Origin: Planctomycetaceae bacterium
GTDB lineage: Bacteria > Planctomycetota > SZUA-567
Reading direction: 5' to 3'
Assembly (NCBI GenBank): GCA_021203245.1
Contig: JAJQBO010000203.1
Coordinates: 1-64,000 of the forward strand
Length of the DNA stretch: 64,000 nt
How positions within the stretch are numbered: the stretch's first letter is position 1; the number at the start of each line of letters is the position of its first letter. Positions 27,652 through 37,979 of the stretch are shown here, one piece after another. A program made the position numbers and the translations under genes. Under the pieces are notes generated by a model. The model saw only the letters and a list, made by a program, of their open reading frames with translations. It was not told the origin of the DNA and did no database searches.

Positions 27652-28239
27652 CTATTCCTGTCCGGCCGGCGCGTCCGCGTCCGGTTCCTGGGGGCGCGGT
27701 TCGTCCCGAAGCTTGTCCAGGTCGACCTTGAGGCGCGCGGCGGCTTCGTAGTTTTCCTCGGCTACGGCGGCGCGGAGTTTTTTCGTCAGGCTGCGCACCT
27801 GGGCCTGGCGCTCGTCCTTGGCGCGGGACGGCCCCGGCTTTTTGCCGACATGGAAGCTTGTTCCCTCGCGCTGGCCGGCGGCAATCTGGTTGGCGATGAG
27901 CGGCCGCAGCTTGGCGTCGAAGGTCTGGTAGTCGTGGGGGCAGCCGAGCCGGCCGCGCTCGCCGAAGGCGGACCAGGTGGTGCCGCAGTGCAGGCAGATA
28001 AGGTCCTTGTCGCCCTTGACCTTGAGGCTTGCGACCTGGGCCGCGCTCGGGATGACCTTTTTGGCGGCAAGGCCGAGGAGTTGCGGCAGGTTGGCCGCGC
28101 CCTGGAGGTTGAAGCCTTTTTCAGCCGCGCACGACTCGCAGATATGCACCTCTTTTTTCACGTTGTTGTGGATGTCGGTCAGGTGAATGGTGGCCGGCAC
28201 CTTTTTGCAGATTTGGCATATGTACATGTGGCTGTCCAC
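27652..28239 (-). CDS. mcsA: McsA-like protein with zinc-finger CxxC pairs and UvrB/UvrC motif
   Basis: CQICKKVPATIHLTDI...CESCAAEKGF; CLHCGTTW; C-terminal LTKKLRAAVAEENYEAAARLKVDLDKLRDE; directly upstream of mcsB. Confidence 0.85.
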   Translation of the reverse strand: MDSHMYICQICKKVPATIHLTDIHNNVKKEVHICESCAAEKGFNLQGAANLPQLLGLAAKKVIPSAAQVASLKVKGDKDLICLHCGTTWSAFGERGRLGCPHDYQTFDAKLRPLIANQIAAGQREGTSFHVGKKPGPSRAKDERQAQVRSLTKKLRAAVAEENYEAAARLKVDLDKLRDEPRPQEPDADAPAGQE

Positions 28240-28258
28240 TTTCCTGTCCCTGTTGCCG

Positions 28259-29581
28259 TTAGCGCTTTTCCCACTTTTTCAGGTTGGCCACTTCGGAGAG
28301 GGTTTTGCCGGCGAATATTTCGGCGGCGAGGCGCCGTTCCGCCTCCATCACGTCCACGGCGCGGTTGGCGTATTCGACCGCCTGCTCGCGCGGCAGGACC
28401 ATGACGCCGTCGTCGTCGCCGAATATCCAGTCGCCAGGGCGGATCGCCTGGCCGTTTATGTTTATTTCTGTACCGATTTCGCCAAAACCCTTTGGTTCGC
28501 CCGCATGGGAGCAGATCCCGGTGGAGAAGAGGGGGAGGCCGATGCGGGTGGCGACGTCGGTGTCGCGTATATAGCCATGGACGACGATGCCCGCCAGGTT
28601 GCGGCCCTTGGCAGTCTGCGCCGCGAGTTCGCCGAGGACGGCCGGGGCGATGCCGCCCGCGTCCACCACCAGCACCCCGCCCGGTTTCGTCATGTCGATG
28701 GCCTGCACCACCTTGTTCCAGTCGCCGGCGAGGGAGCGGACCGTCTGCGCCTCCCCGGCCATGCGCAGGCCCGGCGTGCGCGGGTGGATGTTTTCGAGGC
28801 AGGGCTTGTGGTGCATCGCGTCCGACAGGTTGGACGAACTGGCCTGGAGGAGCATGTCGGCGATGTTGCCGGCGGCGGAGCGCTTGCCGATGTCCGACGC
28901 CTGGGCGCGGCCGGAGTCGATGGCCTGACGCAGGGCGGAGGCGGCTTTACGGGCGTCGGCCGCCTTGTGCAGGGCGCCGCCGACGATGACGATGGACGCG
29001 CCGGCCCGGATCATCTCGGGGGCCGTTTCCGACGTCACGCCGCCGGCGACGGCGACGGGCAGGTCGGTGTTGGCCACAGCCACCTTGACCCGCGACAGCG
29101 GATCGTGGCCGAGCATCTGTTCGTCGACAGGCATGTGGACGCCGACGATGTCGACGCCGAGCGCGGTGATTTCGGCGACGCGCTGGCCGAGCCGGTCATC
29201 CGGAATGTTGATGGTGTCGCAGTAGGTGCGGATGCCGTATTTGCGGCCGACCTCGACGCACTGCGAGATGGTTGCGTCGGCGGCGGCGGCCAGGACCACG
29301 GCGACGCTGGCGCCGGCGTTGGCGGCGGCCTCGAATTCGATTCTGCCCGCGTCCATGGTTTTCAGGTCGGCAACGATGGGGCGGTTCGGGAAGGCGGCGT
29401 GAAGTTTTCGGACCGCTTCGATGCCTTCCGCCTTGATGAGGGGTGTTCCGGCTTCAATCCAGTCGGTGCCGCCGGCGACGGCTTCGTGGGCGAGGCGGAC
29501 GGCGCGTTCAATTTCGATAAAGTCGAGGGCGACCTGGAGGACGGGAAATGGCCCGTCGACACCGCGAATTTCCTTGGCCAT
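28259..29581 (-). CDS. Fusion: hexulose-6-phosphate synthase-like (OMP decarboxylase superfamily) + RraA/demethylmenaquinone methyltransferase-like domain
   Basis: N-half VLQVALDFIEIERAVRLAHEAVAGGTDWIEAGTPLI...VADLKTMDAG; C-half SDAMHHKPC...VVDAGGIAPAVLGELAAQTAKGRNLAGIVVHGYIRDTDVATRIGLPLFSTG. Confidence 0.85.
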   Translation of the reverse strand: MAKEIRGVDGPFPVLQVALDFIEIERAVRLAHEAVAGGTDWIEAGTPLIKAEGIEAVRKLHAAFPNRPIVADLKTMDAGRIEFEAAANAGASVAVVLAAAADATISQCVEVGRKYGIRTYCDTINIPDDRLGQRVAEITALGVDIVGVHMPVDEQMLGHDPLSRVKVAVANTDLPVAVAGGVTSETAPEMIRAGASIVIVGGALHKAADARKAASALRQAIDSGRAQASDIGKRSAAGNIADMLLQASSSNLSDAMHHKPCLENIHPRTPGLRMAGEAQTVRSLAGDWNKVVQAIDMTKPGGVLVVDAGGIAPAVLGELAAQTAKGRNLAGIVVHGYIRDTDVATRIGLPLFSTGICSHAGEPKGFGEIGTEININGQAIRPGDWIFGDDDGVMVLPREQAVEYANRAVDVMEAERRLAAEIFAGKTLSEVANLKKWEKR

Positions 29582-29778
29582 GGGCAAGTCCTTGCAATAT
29601 ACGTATAAAGAAATCCGCATTGTACACTGAGGCAAATGCGGCGCATTATTACCATGATACCGCAGGCAGACGGAAGTTCAAGCACATTCGAGAGTAAAGC
29701 GGGGTTGTCGATTCGTGAGCGCCCTGTACAATGGCGGCGGTCGGGATGGGTGTGCGCCACAGGCTATAAAGGACCGGG

Positions 29779-30537
29779 ATGCACGTGAATGGAAGCCAAG
29801 CGGAATCATATCCGCCGCTGGTGGAACTGGAGGATTTGGCGGTTTTTGCCAAGCCGCCCGGTATGGAGACGATTTCCCAGACCGGCGGGCGCGAGTTTGC
29901 CGCTCTGGTCCGGGCGGCGCGGGACGAGCCGGGGCTGACGCCGGTGCACCGGTTGGACCGGGACACCTCCGGCGCGGTGTTATTCGCCCGGAACGGTGAA
30001 GCGGAACAGGCGCTGATCGATCTGTTTCGCCGCCGCCTTACGCGGAAGCTGTATCTCGCCCTGTGCCTGGGCGCGCCCCGGAACCGCACCGGCCGCATCA
30101 ATCGCAACCTGTCGGAGTGGGGCGGGGGCCGCAGGCCGGTCCGGGTCCTGAAGCAGGGCGGGCTCGAGGCCTCGACCGGTTACCGGGTGCTGGCGGCCTC
30201 GGACGAATGGGCGCCCGGCCTGCGGCTGGGCGTTGTCGCGTTTTCGCCGCATCAGGGCCGCACCCACCAGATCCGCGTTCACGCCGCCGCCCTCGGCTAT
30301 CCCGTCCTCGGGGACGACCAATACGGCGACCGCACCGCCAACCGCGCCGCCCGCGAACGGTTCGGCCTGCGCCGATCCGCGCTGCACGCGTGGCGGCTGG
30401 AGTTCCCGTGGCGGGGCGGAAACGTCGCCGCGACAGCCCCGGTTCCGGACGACATGCTGGCCGCGGCGCGGGCAACATTGGGCGAAAAAATCGTCGCTAT
30501 CGGGCAAATTTTTACGCCGGGCGAAGATATTTTTTAG
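29779..30537 (+). CDS. RluA-family RNA pseudouridine synthase
   Basis: HRLDRDTSGAVLFARN catalytic motif and PHQGRTHQIRVHAAALGYPVLGDDQYG. Confidence 0.92.
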   Translation: MHVNGSQAESYPPLVELEDLAVFAKPPGMETISQTGGREFAALVRAARDEPGLTPVHRLDRDTSGAVLFARNGEAEQALIDLFRRRLTRKLYLALCLGAPRNRTGRINRNLSEWGGGRRPVRVLKQGGLEASTGYRVLAASDEWAPGLRLGVVAFSPHQGRTHQIRVHAAALGYPVLGDDQYGDRTANRAARERFGLRRSALHAWRLEFPWRGGNVAATAPVPDDMLAAARATLGEKIVAIGQIFTPGEDIF

Positions 30538-30771
30538 CGCCCCCCCCGGATTTCCTCCGGGCCTTCGGCCGCCGGGCGCGCGCGGCGTGGAATATGCGCG
30601 TCCCTTTTTCGAAACAGCCGCATTTCCCCTTGTGCCACAAGGTTTGCCGCATTATTCCGCCTCTCACGCCATGCGAATAAACGCTGAAAATACCGGCCTG
30701 GCAAGTGTTAACCCGGTTTGTACCGAATGTAAAAAATCTCCGAAAAAAAATCCGTGAAGCCTTTTTTTGTC

Positions 30772-30799
30772 TTGACACCCCGGAAATATGGCCTATATT
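30772..30799 (+). promoter_or_regulatory. Sigma-70-like promoter for the HU-like gene
   Basis: TTGACA-16 nt-TATATT. Confidence 0.6.
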
Positions 30800-30941
30800 T
30801 CGCCAAAAGTTGACCCGAAGAAAGTTGAACGCAGTTTCGGGCGCATATAGACATTGTTAGGCCGCAGATTTCGATCGTCGGTGGGAGAGGGAGTGTGGCG
30901 GCCAATTTTTATTGGTTATTGATGACTGGAGGAGAAAAGTA

Positions 30942-31442
30942 ATGGCTGCCAAGATCGAAGTGTTGCGTAAGCGTCAGCTTGCCCAGGCGCTGGTCGACAA
31001 AACCGGTGCGAAGTTGAAGTACGCTTCGGCTGTCGTGGATTTCGTCTTTGACGAAATTGCCACTGCCATGAGCAAGGGCATCAAGGTGAATGTGAAGGAT
31101 TTCGGCATCTTCGTCAAGGCGCAGAGGAAGGCCCGAACCGGCCGCAATCCCGCCACCGGCGAGCCGATCAAGATCAAGGCCTCGGTGAAACCCCGCTTCA
31201 CCGCGTCCAAGGCCCTCAAGGAAGCCGTCAGCGGCAAGAAGTATGCGACTCACGCCGACCTGACCGCCCTTGCGGCCGCCCCTGCTGCCGCCCCCGCAGC
31301 CAAGCCGGCCAAGCCGGCTGCGAAACCCGCCGCCAAGCCGGCCGCGAAGAAAGCGGCCAAGCCCGCCGAGAAAAAGCCCGCCGCCAAAAAGGCTCCGGCC
31401 AAGAAGTCGGCCCCTGCCAAGAAAACGGCCAAGCGTAAATAA
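30942..31442 (+). CDS. HU-family DNA-binding protein with Lys/Ala/Pro histone H1-like tail
   Basis: VNVKDFGIFVKAQRKARTGRNPATGEPIKIKASVKPRFTASKALKEAV, then ~60 aa AAKPAAKKAAKPAEKKPAAKKAPAKK repeats. Confidence 0.93.
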   Translation: MAAKIEVLRKRQLAQALVDKTGAKLKYASAVVDFVFDEIATAMSKGIKVNVKDFGIFVKAQRKARTGRNPATGEPIKIKASVKPRFTASKALKEAVSGKKYATHADLTALAAAPAAAPAAKPAKPAAKPAAKPAAKKAAKPAEKKPAAKKAPAKKSAPAKKTAKRK

Positions 31443-31534
31443 GCATCGCCTCGCTCTGGTCCATATCGATACCCTGAGAACGGGGGAAGGAAGCCCGGTT
31501 GCATTTCCGCCGGGATAGTGGGGATAAGAGGAGG

Positions 31535-31573
31535 AGGGTCCTTCCCGGCCGGGGAGGGCCCTTGATTTTTTTC
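31535..31573 (+). terminator. Probable intrinsic terminator after HU gene
   Basis: GGGTCCTTCCC-ggcc-GGGGAGGGCCC imperfect stem then TTGATTTTTTT. Confidence 0.6.
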
Positions 31574-31633
31574 CACCCGACGTCGGATAAAATATACTCC
31601 CAAGCACGGATCCATCGTGCATAATGAGGGTAT

Positions 31634-32341
31634 ATGGACAATAGAGAGCGCATTTCCCAGACAGACGCCGTTGTGGGGGAATTGAAGCACTATTTCCTTT
31701 CCGACGCCATCCGGGTGGGCGACAAGCTGCCCACCGAGAAGATGCTGTGCGAGACGTACTCGGTCGGCCGGTCGACGGTCCGCGAGGCCATACGCACCCT
31801 GCAGGTAATGGGGTATGTGGAAATTCGTCCCGGCCGCGGCGCGTTTCTTGCGGCCAAGCACCTGACCCGCGTCGACGCCACCCTCACCGCCTGGATAGCC
31901 GAGCACAAGCCGAGCCTGGAGGAGACGGTGCGTGTCCGCCAGGCGCTGGAAACGCTGGCTGTCCGTTTTGCCATCGAGAACGGGACAGACGCCGAACTCG
32001 CCCGCGTCGACCTGTGCCGCCTGGCTTTCGAGGATTCCCTCGTCAAAAAAAATTACGCCGCGCTGGCGTCGCTGGACGAGGCGTTCCACCGCGCCATCGT
32101 TACCGCCAGCCATTCGGAACTGCTTGAAACGCTCAACAGCGTGGTCATCATCGCCTTCCGCGAGTGGCGCGACCGGTCGTTCCGGTACGAGGACTACGCC
32201 GCCCAGGCGGTTGTCCCGCACCAGCGCATCGCCACCGCCCTCCTCGCCCGCGACGTCGAACTCGCCGAACTGCAAATGCGCAGGCATTTGGAACAGGTGC
32301 GCAGCGACGCCATCGAGGGAATCGGTCTGGATTTCAAATAG
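31634..32341 (+). CDS. GntR/FadR-family transcriptional regulator (FCD-type)
   Basis: LPTEKMLCETYSVGRSTVREAIRTLQVMGYVEIRPGRGAFL wHTH; FCD-like helical C-terminus. Confidence 0.9.
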   Translation: MDNRERISQTDAVVGELKHYFLSDAIRVGDKLPTEKMLCETYSVGRSTVREAIRTLQVMGYVEIRPGRGAFLAAKHLTRVDATLTAWIAEHKPSLEETVRVRQALETLAVRFAIENGTDAELARVDLCRLAFEDSLVKKNYAALASLDEAFHRAIVTASHSELLETLNSVVIIAFREWRDRSFRYEDYAAQAVVPHQRIATALLARDVELAELQMRRHLEQVRSDAIEGIGLDFK

Positions 32342-32413
32342 TTCGCGCCATTGCGGAAGCGAGCGAATCCTCAATACTCTTCCGCTTATTGGTATTTCAT
32401 TGTTACTTGATAC

Positions 32414-35083
32414 TTATCGCTTCAACTTTCCCCTGATCTTTCTCACCGTCTCCAGCGCCGGCTCAAAATCATACCCATCCACCTGTTCCGCCAGCACCTT
32501 GCCGAGCCGCCCGAGCGGCAGGAGTTTTTCCCGGATCTCGTCCAGGTAATCGGTGCTTTGCGAATCGCCGGAGGCGAGGAGCGGCTCAAGCCTGTCGAGA
32601 AGCGCCGCCACTTCAGCCGGGTCGACGGTGGTGCGGACGCGGACCGTGTCGGTGTCGGCCCGCTTCCGCTCGTATTCCTCCAGTTGCGCGGTCAGGTCTT
32701 CGAGGACGACGTTCAGGGTCATGCCGAGGGTCTGCATCTGTTCATCGTTGAATTCCGGCTTGCCGTTTTCCAGCCCCTTTTCGATAGCCAGGGCCGCTTC
32801 GGCCAGGACGCTCGAGCCGATGAGGTTGGCGACGCCCTTGAGGGTATGGGCGATGCGGTGGGCGTGGCTGAAATCGCCTGCGTCGATGGCCTGGTTGAGG
32901 CGGGCGAAGGTGTCGGCGTGGCCCTTGACGAAGTCGGACTGGATTTTCCGGTAGAGCTTTTCGTTGCCGGCGGCCCGCTCGAGGGCGAGGGCGCGGACGA
33001 TGATGGTGCTTTCGCCCGGCCGGCGCCTGGCCGAGGTCGAGCGCGCCTCCTGGGGCCGGTCCAAGGGTATCCATTCCTTCGGCTGAATATGGCGGAGGAG
33101 AACGTTCCACAAGTCACGGGCGCAGAACGGTTTGGCGAGGAAATCCTTCATTCCGGCGGCGAGATAGGTGTCGCGGTCGCGCTCCAGCACGTTGGCGGTG
33201 AGGGCGATGATGGGGGTCTGCACGCCCATCCGGATGATTTTGCGGGCCGCGTCGAGGCCGTCCATGACCGGCATGTGGATGTCCATGAGGATAAGGTCGA
33301 AGGGCGGGTTGCCTTCGCGCCAGCGCAGGGCCACTTCCTCCACCCCGGCCGCGCCGTTGGCGGCCATGGTCGGCGTGATGCCGATACGGAGCAGGTGTTC
33401 CTCGATGACCTGGCGGTTGATGGCGTTGTCCTCGCACACCAGGACCCGTCCCTCGAACACGGGCATGCGTTCGTCCTCGCGGGTGCGGGTGGCGTGTGAA
33501 CTTTCGTCCTCGTCCGACAGTTCCAGTTCCACCGTGAAGTGGAAGCGGCTGCCGCGGCCGGGCCAGCTCGACACCTCCAGCGTGCCGCCCATCAGTTCCA
33601 CCAGGCTTTTGGTGATGGCGAGGCCGAGGCCGGTGCCGCCGTACTTGCGGGTGGTGGAGTTGTCCGCCTGGGCGAACGGTTCGAACACCCGATGAATCTC
33701 GTCCTCGGTCATGCCGATACCGGTGTCCTTGACGGAGAATTCGAGGGTGATATGGGTGGCGGTGCGGCGTTCGGCGCAGGCGGCCAGTTTGACGGTGCCG
33801 CGCTCGGTGAACTTGATGGCGTTCGAGAGCAGGTTGAGAAGCACCTGGCGCAGCTTGGTCGGGTCGCCCAGGAGCTTCTTGTCCAGCCTCGGGCGGGTCG
33901 AAAAATCGAGGACGATGCCGCGTTCGTCCGCCTTGACGGCGGCGATGGTTTCGCATTGCTTGAAGATGTCCCGCAGGCTGAAGGGGGTGCGTTCCAGTTC
34001 CATCCGCCCGGATTCGATTTTCGAAACGTCCAGGATGTCGTTGATGATGTCCACGAGGCCGGCGGCGGAGAGGCGGATTTTGTTGATGAAGTCGCGCGTC
34101 TTCGCCGACAGCGTCTTGTCGTCCAGCGCCAGTTCCGACAGGCCGATGACGCCGTTCATGGGGGTGCGGATTTCGTGCGACATGTTGGCGAGGAAGGCGG
34201 ATTTGATGCGGGTCGCCTCTTCGGCGCGGGCCAGGGCTTCCTCGAGGTTGTCCTGCCAGACGACGATTTCCGTCACGTCGACGGCGACGCAGATGATGAG
34301 TTCGTGGCCGTGCGGATCGCGGCCGCGCCGGCCGCGCAGGATAACCCAGCCGACCGAGCCGTCCTTGCGGAGGATGCGATGGCGGCTTTCGAACTCGCCC
34401 GGCCCGGCTATCGCCTCCGAGATCAGCGCCTGGACGCGCGCCCGCTCTTCCGGGTGGATGAAGCGAATCGTTTCCGACCCCAGCACGCTGTCGACGTCCT
34501 CGCGGCTGTAGCCCATCGCCTCGAGCATGCCGTTGTTGATGAAACAGCAGGGCAGGCCGGGGCGGTTGTAGCAGAAGACGATGCCGCCGGGGATGGCTTC
34601 GGACAGGACGTCGAACACTTCGGACTGCTTTTCGAAGCCGAGCCGGCATTCCCGGCCGGCGGTGACGTCGACAAGGGTCAGCAGGCCGAGAACCGGTTCG
34701 CCATCGAGATCGTAAACGGTCGTGAAGCGGTGGTCGAACAGGCGGAAGTCGCCGCCCTCCGTCCTGATGTGGACGCAGGCGGAGCCGCTCGCGTCGCCCC
34801 TGGCCATGGCGTCGTAGAGGGCGAGGAAATCCTCCTCGTCGCCGCGCACCGCGCCGCCGTCGACGCAGCAGGCGGGAACATTGTCCAGCCGTTCCGGCGT
34901 GCCGAACATCGCCGCCGCCGCCGGCGACAGTTCCAGCCGATGGTCCTGGATGTGATACTTACCGGTAAGGACGCGGGCCTGGTGGAGAAATACCTCGTTT
35001 TCCCACAACCGTTCCGTCAGTTCGCTGATACGCCGCCGCATGGCCGCGGTTTCGGGATGCCCTTGCTGACTGATTCTTACCAT
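32414..35083 (-). CDS. Hybrid sensor histidine kinase: PAS, HisKA/HATPase, REC, HPt
   Basis: [21 protein letters not shown]-box; [50 protein letters not shown]; HPt [15 protein letters not shown]. Confidence 0.93.
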   Translation of the reverse strand: MVRISQQGHPETAAMRRRISELTERLWENEVFLHQARVLTGKYHIQDHRLELSPAAAAMFGTPERLDNVPACCVDGGAVRGDEEDFLALYDAMARGDASGSACVHIRTEGGDFRLFDHRFTTVYDLDGEPVLGLLTLVDVTAGRECRLGFEKQSEVFDVLSEAIPGGIVFCYNRPGLPCCFINNGMLEAMGYSREDVDSVLGSETIRFIHPEERARVQALISEAIAGPGEFESRHRILRKDGSVGWVILRGRRGRDPHGHELIICVAVDVTEIVVWQDNLEEALARAEEATRIKSAFLANMSHEIRTPMNGVIGLSELALDDKTLSAKTRDFINKIRLSAAGLVDIINDILDVSKIESGRMELERTPFSLRDIFKQCETIAAVKADERGIVLDFSTRPRLDKKLLGDPTKLRQVLLNLLSNAIKFTERGTVKLAACAERRTATHITLEFSVKDTGIGMTEDEIHRVFEPFAQADNSTTRKYGGTGLGLAITKSLVELMGGTLEVSSWPGRGSRFHFTVELELSDEDESSHATRTREDERMPVFEGRVLVCEDNAINRQVIEEHLLRIGITPTMAANGAAGVEEVALRWREGNPPFDLILMDIHMPVMDGLDAARKIIRMGVQTPIIALTANVLERDRDTYLAAGMKDFLAKPFCARDLWNVLLRHIQPKEWIPLDRPQEARSTSARRRPGESTIIVRALALERAAGNEKLYRKIQSDFVKGHADTFARLNQAIDAGDFSHAHRIAHTLKGVANLIGSSVLAEAALAIEKGLENGKPEFNDEQMQTLGMTLNVVLEDLTAQLEEYERKRADTDTVRVRTTVDPAEVAALLDRLEPLLASGDSQSTDYLDEIREKLLPLGRLGKVLAEQVDGYDFEPALETVRKIRGKLKR

Positions 35084-35307
35084 GCGGCGTTTCCCCTGTT
35101 TAAAAACGTTAACTTAGGACAACACGTAAACGAATTATCCTACTACTTTTGTGTGGCCGGTGCAAGACACACCGCTGTCTCCGGTCGCGTCCGGCCGGGT
35201 GTCGACGCTTGCGTCGTGGACGCTTTCGGTTATAATGTCTTGGGTTACCCGCCGCGCGGCAGTCCCGCCCGCGGCGGCATTTTATGCATCCGCTGCGAGG
35301 AGCACGA

Positions 35308-37953
35308 GTGAAGACCGACGACATCCGCGACAAGTACCTGAACTTTTTCGCCTCCAAGGGCGCGACCATCGTGCCTTCCGACTCCCTGGTCCCCCACAAC
35401 GACCCGACCCTTCTCTTCACCGGGGCCGGCATGAACCAGTTCAAGGACCAGTTCATGGGGCTGCGAATCGAATACCGTTCCGCCACCTCGTGCCAGAAGT
35501 GCATCCGCACCGGCGACATCATGAACGTCGGCGTCACCCCGGCGCACCACACCTTCTTCGAGATGCTCGGCAATTTTTCCTTCGGCGGGTATTTCAAGAA
35601 GGAAGCCATCACCTGGGCATGGGAATTTTTAACAAAGGAGATGGGCCTCAGCCCCGAGCGTTTGCAGGTTTCGGTCCACGACTCCGACGACGAGGCTTAC
35701 GGCATCTGGGAGAATGAGGTCGGCCTGCCCAAGAATCGCATCAACCGCCTGGGCGACCACGACAACTTCTGGCCCGCCGACGCGCCCAAACTCGGCCCGA
35801 ACGGCCCCTGCGGTCCCTGTTCGGAAATCTTCTACGACCGGGGCGCCGACAAGGGCTGCGGCAAACCTGATTGCGGCATCACCTGCGACTGCCGCCGCTG
35901 GGTGGAAATCTGGAACCTGGTGTTCACCCAGTTCGACCGCCAGTCCGACGGCAGCCTGGTGCCGCTGCCGCAGCGGAACATCGACACCGGCATGGGCCTC
36001 GAGCGGATGGCGGCGGTGATGCAGGACGCGCCGACGAATATGGACATCGACATCTTCCAGCCCCTCGTCCATACCATCGCCGACATCGCCAACAAGAAAT
36101 ACCACGACAAACGCGAGGACGACGTCCTCATGCGCCGCATCGCCGACCACATCCGCGCCATCACGTTCTGCATCGCCGACGGCGTGCTGCCGGCCAATTC
36201 GCACCGGGGCTATATCCTCAAGCGCCTGCTCCGGCGCGCCGTCCTGGACGGCCGCAACCTGGGCATCCGCGAAGCGTTTCTGCACACGCTGGTGCCGGTG
36301 GTGGGCGAGGTCATGGCCAAGCCCTACCCGGACATCAAGAACCGCGCCGCCGCCATAGCCGAGACGGTGCAGTTGGAGGAAGGCAAGTTCCTCACCACCC
36401 TCGAGCGCGGCCTCGGCCGCATCGAGCAGGCGGTCGCCGAGACGAAAGCGTCGGGCCGCAACGTCCTCGACGGCGCGACCGCCTTCGAACTCTACGACAC
36501 CTACGGCTTTCCCTACGAACTCGCCGAAGAGGTCGTGGTCCGCGAAGGCCTGTCCGTCGACCGGGCCGGCTTCGACCAGGCCATGGCCGACGCCAAGGCG
36601 AAGGCGCGTGAAGGCGCGAAGATGAAGGGGGACGTCTTTGCCAAGGGACCGCTGCAGGACGTGAAAAAACTCACGACCGCCACCGATTTCCTCGGCTACG
36701 ATTCGCTCGAAGCCGCCGGCACGGTGGTTGCTGTCGTGGCGAACGACGCGCTCGCCGACGAAGCCGGCGCGGGCAGTCAGGTGACGGTCGTCCTCGACCA
36801 GACGCCGTTCTACGGCGAGTCCGGCGGCCAGGTCGGCGACACCGGCCTCATCGTCGGACCCGGCAACCTCGTCGTCCGGGTCGAAGACACCCAGAAGCTG
36901 GACGGCATCTACCTCCATATCGGCGAAGTGGAAAGCGGCGTCATTCGTTCCGGCATGGCGGTGAAGGCCGAAGTCGACGCCGCCCGCCGCCTCGACATCA
37001 TGCGCAATCACACCACGGCGCACCTGCTCCATTACGCCCTGCGGCAGGTCCTGGGCGACAAGGCCGAGCAGAAAGGTTCCTACGTCGGTCCCGACCGCCT
37101 CCGCTTCGATTTCCAGCAGGCGACGGCATTGACGCCGGGGCAGAAGGACGAAATCGAGGAAATCGTCAACAGGCGCATTCTCGAGAATTCGCCGGTCGAG
37201 ACCCGCATCATGCCGGTCGACGAAGCCCGCAAGTGCGGCGCCATCGCCCTGTTCGGCGAGAAGTACGGGAGCGAAGTCCGCGTCCTCTTCACCGGCGACT
37301 ACTCGACCGAACTCTGCGGTGGCACCCACATGAAACAAACCGCGCCCATCGGCTCGTTCCGCATCGTCTCGGAGGAATCGATCTCCGCCGGCGTGCGCCG
37401 TATCGAAGGCGTCACCGGCCTGGCCGCGTTCCGCCTGTCGCGGGATCAGGGCGATGTCCTCTCGGACATCAGCCGCGAACTCCGCACCCCGCCCCGCGAG
37501 GCGGTCGAACGCCTCCGCGGCATGGGCAACCATATCCGTGAGCTGGAAAAAAGCCTGACCAGCCTCAAGCTGCACGTCGCCCGCGACCGGGTGAAGAACG
37601 CCGCGACCGAAACGGTCGCCGGCGGTACGCTCCTGGCGGCCGACGCGGGCGAGATCGGCGGCAAGGAGATCGGCGAACTCGCGCGCGAGACCATTTCCCG
37701 CCTCGGCGCGACCGGGCTGGTGGTGCTGGCCGGGCGCGAGGACGGCAAGGCGGCCTTGGCGGTGGCGATGGGGAAGGACCTGGTCGCCAAGGGCCTGAAG
37801 GCGGGCGATCTCGTCAAGCGCCTCGCCCCCCTCATCGGCGGCGGCGGCGGCGGCAAGCCCGATTTCGCCCAGGCCGGCGGCAAGGAGCCGGACAAGCTGC
37901 CGGAGATGCTGGCGGCCGTTCCCAAGGCCGTGGCAGAGGTTCTCAAGGCGTAA
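35308..37953 (+). CDS. alaS: Alanine--tRNA ligase (start uncertain, GTG 35308 or ATG 35284)
   Basis: FFASKGATIVPSDSLVPHNDPTLLFTGAGMNQFKDQF; FEMLGNFSFGGYFK; HTTAHLLHYALRQVLG; CGGTHMKQTAPIGSFRI. Confidence 0.96.
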   Translation: MKTDDIRDKYLNFFASKGATIVPSDSLVPHNDPTLLFTGAGMNQFKDQFMGLRIEYRSATSCQKCIRTGDIMNVGVTPAHHTFFEMLGNFSFGGYFKKEAITWAWEFLTKEMGLSPERLQVSVHDSDDEAYGIWENEVGLPKNRINRLGDHDNFWPADAPKLGPNGPCGPCSEIFYDRGADKGCGKPDCGITCDCRRWVEIWNLVFTQFDRQSDGSLVPLPQRNIDTGMGLERMAAVMQDAPTNMDIDIFQPLVHTIADIANKKYHDKREDDVLMRRIADHIRAITFCIADGVLPANSHRGYILKRLLRRAVLDGRNLGIREAFLHTLVPVVGEVMAKPYPDIKNRAAAIAETVQLEEGKFLTTLERGLGRIEQAVAETKASGRNVLDGATAFELYDTYGFPYELAEEVVVREGLSVDRAGFDQAMADAKAKAREGAKMKGDVFAKGPLQDVKKLTTATDFLGYDSLEAAGTVVAVVANDALADEAGAGSQVTVVLDQTPFYGESGGQVGDTGLIVGPGNLVVRVEDTQKLDGIYLHIGEVESGVIRSGMAVKAEVDAARRLDIMRNHTTAHLLHYALRQVLGDKAEQKGSYVGPDRLRFDFQQATALTPGQKDEIEEIVNRRILENSPVETRIMPVDEARKCGAIALFGEKYGSEVRVLFTGDYSTELCGGTHMKQTAPIGSFRIVSEESISAGVRRIEGVTGLAAFRLSRDQGDVLSDISRELRTPPREAVERLRGMGNHIRELEKSLTSLKLHVARDRVKNAATETVAGGTLLAADAGEIGGKEIGELARETISRLGATGLVVLAGREDGKAALAVAMGKDLVAKGLKAGDLVKRLAPLIGGGGGGKPDFAQAGGKEPDKLPEMLAAVPKAVAEVLKA

Positions 37954-37979
37954 CGGGGCCGAGGCACCGGGAGAACAGC

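Noticed and set aside
33539-35311. 590-aa plus-strand ORF opposite the hybrid kinase
   Set aside because: Antisense shadow; the minus strand has clear HK/REC/HPt motifs.
35629-37575. 648-aa minus-strand ORF opposite alaS
   Set aside because: Antisense shadow of a certain alaS gene.
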